Origin: Micromonospora inaquosa
GTDB lineage: Bacteria > Actinomycetota > Actinomycetes > Mycobacteriales > Micromonosporaceae
Direction of reading: 5' to 3'
Length of the DNA stretch: 64,000 bases
Assembly (NCBI RefSeq): GCF_003857055.1
Contig: NZ_QGSZ01000175.1
Coordinates: 1-64,000 of the forward strand
The notes under the pieces: generated by a model
What the model was told of the DNA's origin: nothing
The model's database searches: none
The model's input: only the letters and a program-made list of their open reading frames with translations
Translations under genes and position numbers: made by a program
Part shown: positions 35,615 through 44,624 of the stretch, piece after piece
Layout of the letters: every line of letters begins with the position of its first letter
Position numbering within the stretch: position 1 is the stretch's first letter

Positions 35615-36634
35615 TCAGAGCAGCGACATGTGGACGTGGTCGGTGTGGTTCGACGGCCCGCTGTACGAACTCCAGCCGGTCGCCGGGAACCAGATCTGCC
35701 GGTTCCAGATCACGTAGTAGATGCCGAGCCGGTCGGCGTTACGGATGAGGAAAGCGGCGACGTTGTTGCCGTACGTCCGGGTGTCTTCGTTGTGCCACGG
35801 AGAGAAGCCGCTCTTCTGGAGCGACCAGTCGCAGGCGCGACCCTTCGGGTGCTCCCACGGCCCGCCGGGCCGGTAGCAGCCGACGAACCGGTTGAAGCCG
35901 GCCCGCTTGACCTCCTTGTACGCGTGCAGCGTGCGGGGGGTGATGCAGCCGGACGTGGTGGGGTCGTTCTCGCTGCACGACTGGGCCTTCCAGTCACCGT
36001 CGGCCGTACGACCCGGGCCGATCTTCGCGACCGGGGACTTGGCGTCCACCAGGCCGCCGGTGAAGCCCTTACCACCGACGAGGGAGAGCGCCTTGTCGGC
36101 TTCGCTCTTCCGCTTCGCCATCACGGCGGTCTGCTTCTGCTGCTCCCGGACCTCCGTGTCGAGGGCCAGCTTGGCCTGCTCGGCGCGGGCCTTCACCACG
36201 TTGACCTCGGAGAGCTTCTTCTCGTTGACCATGTTCATCTCGTCGAGCACCGCCGCGCGCCGGACGAACGAGTCGGGGTTGTCGCTCTCCAGCAGCATCG
36301 CGATCGCGCCGATCCGACCGGTCCGGTACGACTGGGCGGCGATCTGCCCGACCTGCGGGGCCAACGCGTCCAGGTCGGCCTTGGCCCGGTCGACCTCCGC
36401 CGCCAACTCGCTCTGCCGCTTCTTGGATTTGTCCAGCTTGGACTTGGCGGCGGAGTAGTCGCGGTTGGCCTGCTCGATGACGTCGTTGAGCAGCTTGGGC
36501 TCGCCGTCCTCCTCGTGCCCGGACGGTGTGGGGTTCGTCGGGGCGGCGGCCGCCGGGAGTGGCCCGGCGAGCACGGTCAGTGCGGCGATCACGGCCACCA
36601 CGGGTGTCAACCAGCGGCGTAGGGGTGCCGTCAC
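35615..36634 (-). CDS. Secreted coiled-coil protein with VanY/ARB_07466-like C-terminal domain
   Basis: 339 residues. Signal peptide (WLTPVVAVIAALTVLAGPLPAAAA), then a long coiled coil (about 50-185; KLDKSKKRQSELAAEVDRAK) of the kind found in peptidoglycan hydrolases and their activators. The C-terminal about 110 residues (GCITPRTLHAYKEVKRAGF, then HPKGRACDWS and SNHTDHVHMSLL) have the His/Asp pattern of D-Ala-D-Ala peptidase-like (ARB_07466) domains. It probably acts on the cell wall. The GTG at 36634 has GAAGGGA upstream. A c-di-AMP riboswitch ends about 16 bp before the start codon, matching the known control of wall-lytic enzymes by this nucleotide in actinobacteria. Confidence 0.85.
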   Translation of the reverse strand: MTAPLRRWLTPVVAVIAALTVLAGPLPAAAAPTNPTPSGHEEDGEPKLLNDVIEQANRDYSAAKSKLDKSKKRQSELAAEVDRAKADLDALAPQVGQIAAQSYRTGRIGAIAMLLESDNPDSFVRRAAVLDEMNMVNEKKLSEVNVVKARAEQAKLALDTEVREQQKQTAVMAKRKSEADKALSLVGGKGFTGGLVDAKSPVAKIGPGRTADGDWKAQSCSENDPTTSGCITPRTLHAYKEVKRAGFNRFVGCYRPGGPWEHPKGRACDWSLQKSGFSPWHNEDTRTYGNNVAAFLIRNADRLGIYYVIWNRQIWFPATGWSSYSGPSNHTDHVHMSLL

Positions 36635-36649
36635 AATGTTCCCTTCCGT

Positions 36650-36763
36650 CGACCGCCGACCGGGTTAGCTGACGGGTTCGGGGCGGAAGCGGCCCCTACC
36701 GCTGACGCGGATTCACCCCAGGTACCTGGGTCCCCGGCTCGCCGGTTGGCGATTGGGCGGTGG
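36650..36763 (-). promoter_or_regulatory. c-di-AMP riboswitch (ydaO/yuaA type)
   Basis: Read on the minus strand, the conserved ydaO blocks occur in order: GAGCCGGGGACCCA (36740-36727), GGGGTGAATC (36719-36710), GTAGGGGCC (36699-36691), and AACCCGTCAGCTAACCCG (36678-36661). P1 can form from ACCGCC (36761-36756) and GGCGGT (36657-36652). A variable hairpin (CCGCGTCAGCGG) sits where the class has one. The 3' strand of P1 is 6-12 nt from the Shine-Dalgarno GAAGGGA, so ligand binding could affect translation or transcription of the downstream secreted wall protein. Confidence 0.88.
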
Positions 36764-36935
36764 CACCGCAGGCGCCGCTTCGCGCCTTCATCGGTAACCG
36801 GCAGCGAGGTTACCCGAGAGTCGACCGGGTGAGCTACGCCTGGATGCCGACCAAAAGCGTCATTTCGCCATAGCGTTGAGTGACCAGTGACGTGGTTCTC
36901 AGGGTGGATGCCCGATCTGGTCACGCTGAGGAGTG

Positions 36936-38306
36936 TCACCATGCCGTATCCGTGCTCCTGTTCGACTCCGGCCACCGGTCGGCGGCCTCGGATGGGGGTG
37001 CGGCCCGCGGCCGGTCCGGCTCGTCGGAGCCGGTCGTTCGCGGTGAAATGAGTGCGGCCAGTGCCTCCGTGCGGTCCGGCTGGGGTCGCGCGGCGGGAGT
37101 GTCCGCCGACGACGTGCCATCGGTGCGCCCGGCGGCGGTCACCACCGCGGCCAGCCCGGTGGTCAGCGGCACGGCGGCGATCAGACCGAGGGTGGCGACC
37201 GCGCTGCGGACGATCTCCTGCGCGAGGAACTCACTGGTGAGGATCTGCCCGATCGGTCGCGAGTCGGCGGTGAGCAGGAGCAGCAGGGGTAGCGACGCGC
37301 CCGCGTACGCCAGCACGATGGTGTTGACAGTGGAGGCGATGTGCGCGCGGCCGACCCGGGTGGCCGCGCGGTACAGCTGCAACCGGGTCAGCCCGGGGTT
37401 GGCGTTCGCCAGTTCGGTGACGGTGGCCGCCTGGGTGACCGTCACGTCGTCGAGCACCCCGAGCGATCCGATGATGATCCCGGCGAGCAGCAGACCGTGC
37501 AGGTCCACGTCGCCCTGGAACATCGACAGGGTGGTGGCGTCTTCGCTGCCGAAGCCGGTGAGGTGGGTCGCGGCCGTGGCGATGGTGGCGAGTACGCCGG
37601 TCAGCACCAGGCTGCCCAGGGTGCCGAGCACCGCCACCGAGGTCTGTGCGGTGACCCCGTGCGTCAGATAGAGCACCACGAACATGATCAGGGCTGCGCC
37701 GACCACCGCCACCAGCAGTGGCGACCGGCCGGCGCCGATGCCCGGCAGCACGAAGGTGAGCAGGATGGCGAAGCTGGCGGCCAACCCGGCGAGGGCGGCC
37801 AGACCCCGCCACCGACCGAACGCGACGATCGCGGCCGCGAAGACCACAGCCAGCCACATCATCGGGGTGCCGCGCTGGTGCTCGGCGATGTTCCAGTTGC
37901 TGGTGGTGGGATCGGTGGGATCGGCCAGCTCGACCAGGATGACCTCGTCGCCGACGTCGACCCGGGGGGCGCCGGGTCCGTCCGGCACCGGGGTCCGCAC
38001 CTGCTGGCCGGCGGTCGGCCCGTCGTCCACCCGTACGTCGACAGTGCCGCACCGTCGGTCGCCGACCGTCGGTGTGCCCTCGGGGACCGACGGCGCCGGC
38101 GGGCACGGCTCGCTCACCACCCGGGTGACCGTGCCGGGGTAGCGCGGCACGTCCGTGCCACCATCGGTCTGCGGTGACCCGCCGCTCGGCCAGAGCAGCA
38201 CCGCGGCGAGCACTGTGGCGACGAAGAGGGGCACCACCGTCACGACGAGGATCCGTCGCACCCTCGGTGGGGCGGACGGAGCCGGGCGGGTGTGGTCGGA
38301 ACCCAA
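36936..38306 (-). CDS. YibE/F-like membrane protein
   Basis: About 456 residues. One N-terminal membrane helix (ILVVTVVPLFVATVLAAVLL), an extracytoplasmic domain with paired cysteines (EPCPPAP and DRRCGTV), then seven or so helices of the YibE/F family, including GSLGVLDDVTVTQAATVTEL, a characteristic family segment. Function is unknown. The TTG at 38306 with GGGAG upstream is preferred; an upstream GTG at 38423 would add 39 Arg/Pro-rich residues. The C-terminal 60 residues are low complexity. The 311 bp from 38307 to 38617 hold no other recognisable gene. Confidence 0.8.
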   Translation of the reverse strand: MGSDHTRPAPSAPPRVRRILVVTVVPLFVATVLAAVLLWPSGGSPQTDGGTDVPRYPGTVTRVVSEPCPPAPSVPEGTPTVGDRRCGTVDVRVDDGPTAGQQVRTPVPDGPGAPRVDVGDEVILVELADPTDPTTSNWNIAEHQRGTPMMWLAVVFAAAIVAFGRWRGLAALAGLAASFAILLTFVLPGIGAGRSPLLVAVVGAALIMFVVLYLTHGVTAQTSVAVLGTLGSLVLTGVLATIATAATHLTGFGSEDATTLSMFQGDVDLHGLLLAGIIIGSLGVLDDVTVTQAATVTELANANPGLTRLQLYRAATRVGRAHIASTVNTIVLAYAGASLPLLLLLTADSRPIGQILTSEFLAQEIVRSAVATLGLIAAVPLTTGLAAVVTAAGRTDGTSSADTPAARPQPDRTEALAALISPRTTGSDEPDRPRAAPPSEAADRWPESNRSTDTAW

Positions 38307-38617
38307 GGCGAGACTCCCAACGATCCGGTGCGGGGTACGGGTCAGCGGGCCGGGCGGTTCACCGTTTCGGTGGAAACGCGGCGGATGGCGGGGCGGATCG
38401 CTGCCTGATGCCCGCTTGATCACGGACGGTCAGTGCTCGGCTCGGTCGGCCGCGGGCGACGTCAGGTCGTGGCGGCGTCAGTGCCCGACTGTGCGGCGGT
38501 ATTCGGAGGGCCATCGTCGGAGATGCTAGCCAGCCCGTCCGGGGGTTGCAGGTCGTGGCGGAGTGTCGGGCAGCCGAACGCCTCGCGTGGCGGCCCGCGA
38601 GGCGGCATGTTGGAGCC

Positions 38618-40723
38618 ATGCCCGCTCCGTCACCGCCCGACCCCGACCACCCGCAACACGCCGAACCCGTGCCGCACGACAAGCACGCCGGGCACGACAA
38701 GCACGCCGGGCACGACAAGCACGCCGGGCACGACAAGCACGCCGGGCACGATCCGGCGATGTTCCGCCGCCGGTTCTGGGTCTGCCTGGTGTTGACCATC
38801 CCGGTGGTGCTGACGAGTCATCTCGTATCGGATCAGCTGGGCCTGGCCGAGGAGGGTGTCCCCGGTCGGTCCTGGGTGGGCCCGGTGCTCGGCTCGGTGG
38901 TGTTCTGGTGGGGCGGTTGGCCGTTCCTGGTCGGCGCGGTCCGGGAGGTGCGGGACCGGGCACCCGGGATGATGCTGCTGGTCGCGATGGCGATCACCGT
39001 CGCCTACACCACATCCCTGGCGACCAGCGTCGGTGTCTTCGACCTGGATTTCTGGTGGGAGTTGGCCGCGCTGGTCACCATCATGCTGCTCGGGCACTGG
39101 CAGGAGATGAAGGCCATCGGGCAGGCCCGGGGGGCGCTGGCGGCGCTGGCCGCGCTGCTTCCGGATGAGGCCGAACGGGTGGCGGCGGACGGGCGGGTCG
39201 AGGCGGTGCCGGTGGCCGGTCTGCGAGTCGGTGACGTGGTGTTGGTCCGGCCGGGAGGTCGGGTGCCAGCGGACGGCCGGGTCGTCGAGGGCGCCGCCGA
39301 GCTGGACGAGTCGATGATCACCGGCGAGTCGCGACCGGTCGCCCGGTCGACTGGCGACCGGGTGGTGGCCGGCACCGTCGCCACCGACTCGTCGATCCGG
39401 GTACGCGTCGAGGCGGTGGGTGAGCAGACGGCCCTCGCCGGCATCCAGCGGATGGTCGCGCAGGCCCAGGGTTCCGGTGGGCGTGCCCAGCTGTTGGCCG
39501 ACCGGTTCGCCGCCGCGCTCTTCTACCTGGCCACCGGCACGGCCGTGCTGACCGTGCTGGTCTGGACCGCGCTCGGTGAGCCGGACGAGGCGGTGGTCCG
39601 GGCGGTCACCGTCCTGGTGATCGCCTGCCCGCACGCGCTGGGTCTCGCCATCCCCCTGGTCGTCGCGCTCTCCACCGCGCTCGCCGCGCGCTCCGGGATC
39701 CTGGTCAAGGACCGGTTGGCACTGGAACGGATGCGGACGGTCGGTGCGGTGCTCTTCGACAAGACCGGCACGCTGACCCGGGGTGAGCACGGGGTGACCG
39801 ACCTGGTGACGGCGCCCGGCGTCGAGCGGGACGAGGTGCTGCGGATCGCGGCCGGCGTCGAGTCGGAGAGCGAACATCCGTTGGCCCGGGCGATCGTGGC
39901 GGCGGCCGGGTCGACCGGTCCGGCGCGGGCCGCCGGGTTCCGGGCGCTGCCGGGCCGGGGGGTGCAGGCGACCATCGACGGTACGCGGTACGCGGTGGGC
40001 GGGCCGGCGCTGCTGCGGGAGCTGGGCGTTCCGCTCCCGGCCCAGGTGCAGGCCGCGGCCGGGCGGTGGTCGGCGCGGGGTGCCGCGGTGTTGCACCTGG
40101 TGCGGCTGCCGGACACCGTGCTCGGTGCGTTCGCGTTGACCGACGAGGTGCGTCCGGAGGCCCGGCGGGCGGTGGACGAGCTGCGGGCCGAGGGGGTCCG
40201 GACCATCGCCATGATCACTGGTGACGCGCGGCCCGTGGCCGAGGCGGTCGCGGCCGACCTCGGGTTCCGACCCGGCGTCGACGAGGTCTTCGCCGAGGTG
40301 CTGCCGGCGGAGAAGGACGATCGGGTGGCGGAGCTTCAGCGGCGAGGGCTGGTGGTGGCGATGGTCGGCGACGGGGTGAACGACGCGCCAGCGCTGGCCC
40401 GGGCGGATGTGGGCATCGCGATCGGCGCCGGCACCGATGTGGCGATCGAGTCCGCCGGGGTGGTGCTGGCGTCCTCGGACCCGCGTGGGGTGGCTGCGGT
40501 GGTCCGGCTGTCCCGGGCGTCGTACCGGAAGATGCGACAGAACCTGGCCTGGGCGGCCGGCTACAACGTGGTGGCGCTGCCGTTGGCCGCCGGGGTTCTG
40601 GCCTGGGCCGGCGTGGCGTTGAGCCCGGCGCTGGCGGCGGTGCTGATGTCGGCGTCCACCATCGTGGTGGCGCTCAACGCGCAGTTGCTGCGTCGGGTCC
40701 GTCTCGACCCCGCGTCGGACTGA
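38618..40723 (+). CDS. P1B-3-type copper-translocating ATPase (CopB-like)
   Basis: 701 residues, membrane ion pump. The N-terminus is His-rich with four exact HDKHAG units (about residues 20-43) instead of a CxxC metal-binding domain. The transmembrane metal site is CPH (C337-P338-H339 in IACPHALGLAIP), the marker of the CopB (P1B-3, Cu2+/Ag+) group. Phosphorylation Asp381 (DKTGTLTRGE), TGES and [10 protein letters not shown] are intact. Likely exports copper or silver. The ATG at 38618 begins the His-rich segment. It is convergent with csoR, 6 bp between stops. Confidence 0.93.
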   Translation: MPAPSPPDPDHPQHAEPVPHDKHAGHDKHAGHDKHAGHDKHAGHDPAMFRRRFWVCLVLTIPVVLTSHLVSDQLGLAEEGVPGRSWVGPVLGSVVFWWGGWPFLVGAVREVRDRAPGMMLLVAMAITVAYTTSLATSVGVFDLDFWWELAALVTIMLLGHWQEMKAIGQARGALAALAALLPDEAERVAADGRVEAVPVAGLRVGDVVLVRPGGRVPADGRVVEGAAELDESMITGESRPVARSTGDRVVAGTVATDSSIRVRVEAVGEQTALAGIQRMVAQAQGSGGRAQLLADRFAAALFYLATGTAVLTVLVWTALGEPDEAVVRAVTVLVIACPHALGLAIPLVVALSTALAARSGILVKDRLALERMRTVGAVLFDKTGTLTRGEHGVTDLVTAPGVERDEVLRIAAGVESESEHPLARAIVAAAGSTGPARAAGFRALPGRGVQATIDGTRYAVGGPALLRELGVPLPAQVQAAAGRWSARGAAVLHLVRLPDTVLGAFALTDEVRPEARRAVDELRAEGVRTIAMITGDARPVAEAVAADLGFRPGVDEVFAEVLPAEKDDRVAELQRRGLVVAMVGDGVNDAPALARADVGIAIGAGTDVAIESAGVVLASSDPRGVAAVVRLSRASYRKMRQNLAWAAGYNVVALPLAAGVLAWAGVALSPALAAVLMSASTIVVALNAQLLRRVRLDPASD
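38675..38746 (+). repeat. Four exact 18-bp tandem repeats encoding HDKHAG
   Basis: CACGACAAGCACGCCGGG occurs four times without variation (38675, 38693, 38711, 38729), followed by a partial unit. Each adds two histidines to the metal-binding N-terminus of the ATPase. Identity at the DNA level implies recent slippage. Confidence 0.95.
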
Positions 40724-40729
40724 GGGCGG

Positions 40730-41026
40730 TCAGCCGCGCTTCATCAGCCGGCCGACCGCCGCCATCATCTCGGTGGCCATCTCGTCGGCCCTGCCCTCGG
40801 CGGCGCCCTCGTGCATGCAGTGCCGGGCGTGCCCGTCGAGCAGCCCGAGGGCCACCTTGTCGAGGGCGGCCTGGATCGCGGAGATCTGGGTGAGCACGTC
40901 GATGCAGTACCGGTCGTCGTCGACCATCTTCTCGATGCCCCGGACCTGCCCCTCGACACGGCGGAGCCGCGCGAGCAGCTGGTCCTTGCTGGCGGTGTAT
41001 CCGCGGATCGGGGTGGGTGCGGTCAT
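40730..41026 (-). CDS. csoR: Copper-sensing repressor CsoR
   Basis: 98 residues of the CsoR/RcnR (DUF156) all-helical family. The Cu(I) ligands C41, H66 and C70 (DRYCIDVL; GHARHCMHE) have exactly the C-x24-H-x3-C spacing of CsoR. Represses the divergent copZ operon and probably itself by binding the two palindromes at 41043-41095; copper releases it. ATG at 41026. A longer frame to 41275 is not family sequence. Confidence 0.95.
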   Translation of the reverse strand: MTAPTPIRGYTASKDQLLARLRRVEGQVRGIEKMVDDDRYCIDVLTQISAIQAALDKVALGLLDGHARHCMHEGAAEGRADEMATEMMAAVGRLMKRG

Positions 41027-41042
41027 GCCGACCAGGATAGCG

Positions 41043-41058
41043 TACCCCTGGGGGGTAT
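41043..41058. promoter_or_regulatory. CsoR operator candidate 1
   Basis: TACCCCTGGGGGGTAT is a near-palindrome of the TACCCC/GGGGTA type known for CsoR operators. It lies 17 bp upstream of the csoR start, where binding would block the csoR promoter. Confidence 0.7.
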
Positions 41059-41080
41059 GGTACGGTCGTGGTCTGGTGGA

Positions 41081-41095
41081 TACCCCCACCGGGTA
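41081..41095. promoter_or_regulatory. CsoR operator candidate 2
   Basis: TACCCCCACCGGGTA is a second G/C-tract palindrome, 26 bp upstream of the copZ start and 38 bp (about 3.5 helical turns) from the first. It probably overlaps the copZ promoter. Confidence 0.6.
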
Positions 41096-41120
41096 CCGGT
41101 ACCGTAAAGGAGACGATCCG

Positions 41121-41330
41121 ATGGTCAACACGACGTACCAGGTGCAGGGCATGACCTGTGGGCACTGCGTCAGCGCGGTGAGCGCCGAGGTCGGTGCCAT
41201 CGCGGGCGTGCGCGACGTCCAGGTCGACCTCTCGGCCGGCCGGGTCACCGTCAGCAGCGACCAGCCGCTGGACACCGCGGTTGTCCGGGCCGCCGTCGAC
41301 GAGGCCGGCTACGACCTCGTCGACGCGTGA
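41121..41330 (+). CDS. copZ: Copper chaperone CopZ
   Basis: 69 residues, a single heavy-metal-associated ferredoxin-like domain with the Cu(I)-binding motif GMTCGHC (C13, C16). Delivers copper in the cytosol to CopA or CsoR. ATG at 41121 with a strong AAAGGAGA. First gene of the plus-strand copper operon; the next gene starts 13 bp after its stop. Confidence 0.95.
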   Translation: MVNTTYQVQGMTCGHCVSAVSAEVGAIAGVRDVQVDLSAGRVTVSSDQPLDTAVVRAAVDEAGYDLVDA

Positions 41331-41343
41331 TCGGAGGGCCGGC

Positions 41344-42291
41344 GTGCGTACGGTGACCAAACTGGCCGGGTTCGCCGTCGGCCTGACGGCGGTCTTCGGC
41401 GCGACCTACGGGATCGGCCGGATCGTCGACCCCACCCCGGTCGCCGAGAGCCGGCACGAGGCTGCCGCCACCCCGTCTGCGGACGAGCGTGGCGGGACCG
41501 CCGACCAACTCCCCGGTGGGCTGCTCGTCTCCGAGCGGGGCTACACCCTCGAACCGGTCGACGCCCCGGCCGGCGAGTTCGCCTTCCGGATCGCCGGCCC
41601 GGACGGCCGCCCGGTCACCCGGTACGAGGTGGCGCACGACAAGCAGATGCACCTGATCGTCGCCCGACGGGACCTCTCCGGCTTCCGCCACGTCCACCCC
41701 GAGCTGGCCCCCGACGGCACCTGGCGGGTCGACACCCCGCTGACCGGCCCCGGGCAGTGGCGGGCGTTCGCCGACTTCACCCCGACCGGGGGTGAGCCGC
41801 TGACCCTCGGTGTGGACGTGACAGTCCCCGGCGAGCTGACCGAACGGCCGTTGCCCGCCCCGGCGACCAGCACCACCGTCGACGGCTACACGGTCACCCT
41901 GACCGGCGCGCCGCAGCCCGGCCGCACGTCGTCGCTGACCCTGACCATCAACCGGGACGGGCAGCCGGTCACCGACCTGGAGCCCTACCTGGGCGCGTAC
42001 GGGCACCTGGTGGCACTGCGCCGGGGTGACCTGGCGTACCTGCACGTGCACCCGGACGGGACGCCGGACGACGGGCGCACCCGGCCCGGTCCGGACGTCA
42101 CCTTCCTCGCCGAGGTTCCCTCGCCTGGCAGCTACCGGCTCTACCTCGACTTCTTGCACGGCGGGCGGGTGCACACCGCCGAGTTCACCGTCGTCGCCGG
42201 CGCTGCCCCGACCGGAGCCGCCCCCAGCCCGAGCGGGCCCGCGCCGACCGGCGGGGCCGACCACGGCACCCCCGGGCACGGACACAACTGA
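41344..42291 (+). CDS. Membrane-anchored His-rich protein of the copper operon, uncharacterised
   Basis: 315 residues. One N-terminal membrane helix or uncleaved signal (LAGFAVGLTAVFGATYGIG), then two beta-rich domains. Both contain His-clusters: DKQMHLIVARRDLSGFRHVHPELA (split over about 98-121) and HLVALRRGDLAYLHVHPDG (about 222-240). The tail ends GGADHGTPGHGHN. The HVHP motif pair suggests periplasmic metal binding, probably copper. GTG start with GGAGGG upstream; it lies between copZ and copA. I do not recall a named family with a proven role. Confidence 0.85.
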   Translation: MRTVTKLAGFAVGLTAVFGATYGIGRIVDPTPVAESRHEAAATPSADERGGTADQLPGGLLVSERGYTLEPVDAPAGEFAFRIAGPDGRPVTRYEVAHDKQMHLIVARRDLSGFRHVHPELAPDGTWRVDTPLTGPGQWRAFADFTPTGGEPLTLGVDVTVPGELTERPLPAPATSTTVDGYTVTLTGAPQPGRTSSLTLTINRDGQPVTDLEPYLGAYGHLVALRRGDLAYLHVHPDGTPDDGRTRPGPDVTFLAEVPSPGSYRLYLDFLHGGRVHTAEFTVVAGAAPTGAAPSPSGPAPTGGADHGTPGHGHN

Positions 42292-42303
42292 CGGGACCAG
42301 ACG

Positions 42304-44550
42304 ATGACCACCACCAGCAGACCGCTGCCCGAGGCACCGAACCGGATCGAACTCGCGATCGGTGGGATGACCTGCGCCGCGTGTGCCGCCCGGATCGAGA
42401 AGAAGCTCAACCGGATGGACGGGGTGAGCGCCACCGTCAACTACGCCACCGAGAAGGCGACAGTCCGGTACGCCGACGGCGTCACGCCGGACGACCTGAT
42501 CGGGACGGTCCAGAAAACCGGCTACACGGCGGCGCTGCCCGCCCCGCCCAGCGCGGAACCCCAGGTGGACCCGCTGCGGGGTCCGCGTACCCGGCTCTGG
42601 GTCTCGGTGGTCCTGAGCGTGCCGGTGGTGCTGCTGGCCATGGTCCCGGCCTGGCAGTTCGAATACTGGCAGTGGCTGTCGCTGACCCTGGCCGCCCCGG
42701 TGGTGGTCTGGGGTGGGCTGCCGTTCCACCGGGCCGCCTGGACGAACCTGCGGCACGGTGCCGCCACCATGGACACGCTGGTGTCGCTCGGCACCCTGGC
42801 CGCGTTCGGTTGGTCGCTCTGGGCGCTCTTCCTCGGTGACGCGGGGATGCCCGGAATGACGCACCCGTTCCGCTTCGACATCACCCGGACCGACGGCGCC
42901 GGGAACATCTACCTGGAGGCGGCCGCCGGGGTCACCGTGTTCATCCTGGCCGGCCGCTACTTCGAGGCCCGGTCCAAGCGCACCGCCGGCGCGGCCCTGC
43001 GCGCCCTGCTCGACCTCGGCGCCAAGGATGTGGCCGTGCTGCGCGACGGTGTGGAGACGCTGATCCCGGTGGACCGGCTCGTCGTCGGTGACCGGTTCGT
43101 GGTTCGTCCCGGGGAGAAGATCGCCACCGACGGGGTTGTCGACGAGGGCACCTCCGCGGTCGACGCCAGCATGCTCACCGGTGAGTCGGTGCCGGTCGAG
43201 GTCGCCCCGGGCGACGGCGTGGTCGGCGCCACGATCAACGCGGGCGGGCGGCTGATCGTCACCGCCACCCGGGTCGGCGCGGACACTCAGCTCGCCCGGA
43301 TGGCCGACCTGGTCGAGCAGGCGCAGAGTGGCAAGGCGGCGGTGCAGCGGCTGGCGGACCGGATCTCCGGAGTCTTCGTGCCGATCGTCATCACCCTCGC
43401 CGTCGGCACGCTCGGCTGGTGGCTCGGCACCGGGGCTGGCCCGACCGCCGCGTTCACCGCCGCGGTGGCCGTGCTGATCATCGCGTGTCCGTGCGCGCTC
43501 GGCCTGGCCACCCCGACCGCGTTGCTGGTCGGCACCGGTCGGGGCGCCCAGCTCGGCGTGCTGATCAAGGGCCCGGAGGTGCTGGAGTCGACCCGCCGGG
43601 TGGACACCGTGGTGCTCGACAAGACCGGCACCGTGACGACCGGTCGGATGACGCTCGTGGATGTCGTGCCAGCGAGCGGTGTGGACCGGGCCGAGCTGCT
43701 CCGACTCGCCGGGGCGGTGGAGGCCGCTTCCGAGCACCCGATCGCCCGCGCGGTCGCCGCCGCTGCCACCGACGCGGGCACGCTGCCCCCGGTGACCGAC
43801 TTCGGCAACCTCGAAGGGCTGGGGGTGACCGGCGCTGTCGACGGGCAGGCCGTGCTGGTCGGCCGGGTCCGGCTGCTGCGCGAGCGCGACTTCGACGTGC
43901 CACCGGAGGTCGAGTGGGCCGTGCGCGACGCGGAGGCCGTCGGCCGTACGGCGATCGTCGCCGGCTGGGACGGGCGGGCCCGCGGGGTGCTCGCGGTCGC
44001 CGACGTGGTCCGGCCGAGCAGCCGGGCGGCGGTGGCCCGGCTGCGCGGGCTGGGGCTGACCCCGGTCCTGCTGACCGGGGACAACACCACAGTGGCCCGC
44101 GCGGTCGCCGCCGAGGTGGGCGTCGACGAGGTGATCTCTGAGGTGCTGCCGGCCGGGAAGGTCGACGTGATCAAGCGGCTCCAGGCCGAGGGGCGGTCGG
44201 TGGCGATGGTCGGTGACGGGGTGAACGACGCCCCGGCGCTGGCCCAGGCCGACCTGGGGCTGGCCATGGGCACCGGCACCGACGTGGCGATCGAGGCGGC
44301 TGACCTCACCCTCGTCCGGGGCGACCTGGCCGCCGCGGTGGACGCCATCCGGTTGTCCCGACGCACGCTCGGCATCATCCGGGGCAACCTGTTCTGGGCG
44401 TTCGGCTACAACGTGGCGGCCCTGCCGTTGGCCGCCGCCGGGTTGCTCAACCCGATGATCGCCGGCGCCACGATGGCGCTCTCCTCGGTCTTCGTGGTGG
44501 CCAACAGCCTGCGCCTGCGTCGCTTTCGGTCGGCCGCTGCCGAGCTGTGA
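42304..44550 (+). CDS. copA: Copper-exporting P1B-1-type ATPase CopA
   Basis: 748 residues. N-terminal metal-binding domain with GGMTCAAC (C24, C27), eight membrane helices, the transmembrane metal site CPC (C395-P-C397), phosphorylation Asp439 (DKTGT), TGES, HP (SEHPIARA) and [10 protein letters not shown]. Pumps Cu(I) out of the cytosol, loaded by CopZ. ATG at 42304, 12 bp after the His-rich gene. Together with the CPH-type ATPase at 38618 the island covers both P1B copper pump classes. Confidence 0.96.
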   Translation: MTTTSRPLPEAPNRIELAIGGMTCAACAARIEKKLNRMDGVSATVNYATEKATVRYADGVTPDDLIGTVQKTGYTAALPAPPSAEPQVDPLRGPRTRLWVSVVLSVPVVLLAMVPAWQFEYWQWLSLTLAAPVVVWGGLPFHRAAWTNLRHGAATMDTLVSLGTLAAFGWSLWALFLGDAGMPGMTHPFRFDITRTDGAGNIYLEAAAGVTVFILAGRYFEARSKRTAGAALRALLDLGAKDVAVLRDGVETLIPVDRLVVGDRFVVRPGEKIATDGVVDEGTSAVDASMLTGESVPVEVAPGDGVVGATINAGGRLIVTATRVGADTQLARMADLVEQAQSGKAAVQRLADRISGVFVPIVITLAVGTLGWWLGTGAGPTAAFTAAVAVLIIACPCALGLATPTALLVGTGRGAQLGVLIKGPEVLESTRRVDTVVLDKTGTVTTGRMTLVDVVPASGVDRAELLRLAGAVEAASEHPIARAVAAAATDAGTLPPVTDFGNLEGLGVTGAVDGQAVLVGRVRLLRERDFDVPPEVEWAVRDAEAVGRTAIVAGWDGRARGVLAVADVVRPSSRAAVARLRGLGLTPVLLTGDNTTVARAVAAEVGVDEVISEVLPAGKVDVIKRLQAEGRSVAMVGDGVNDAPALAQADLGLAMGTGTDVAIEAADLTLVRGDLAAAVDAIRLSRRTLGIIRGNLFWAFGYNVAALPLAAAGLLNPMIAGATMALSSVFVVANSLRLRRFRSAAAEL

Positions 44551-44560
44551 CGGTGGTGAT

Positions 44561-44586
44561 GGTTGGACCGGCGACGGCGGGGGTAC
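44561..44586 (+). promoter_or_regulatory. SigB/SigF-type stress promoter of the CsbD-like gene
   Basis: GGTT (44561-44564), 16 bp, GGGTAC (44581-44586): matches GNNT-N14-16-GGGTAY. It lies 38 bp before the start codon, and CsbD genes are classic general-stress targets. Confidence 0.65.
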
Positions 44587-44624
44587 CTCTGTGGTCGTAG
44601 CGACGCTTGCAATGGAGGTTGGCA

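Noticed and set aside
38675-38746. Short regular repeats as a CRISPR array
   Set aside because: Units are directly adjacent with no spacers and encode HDKHAG in frame.
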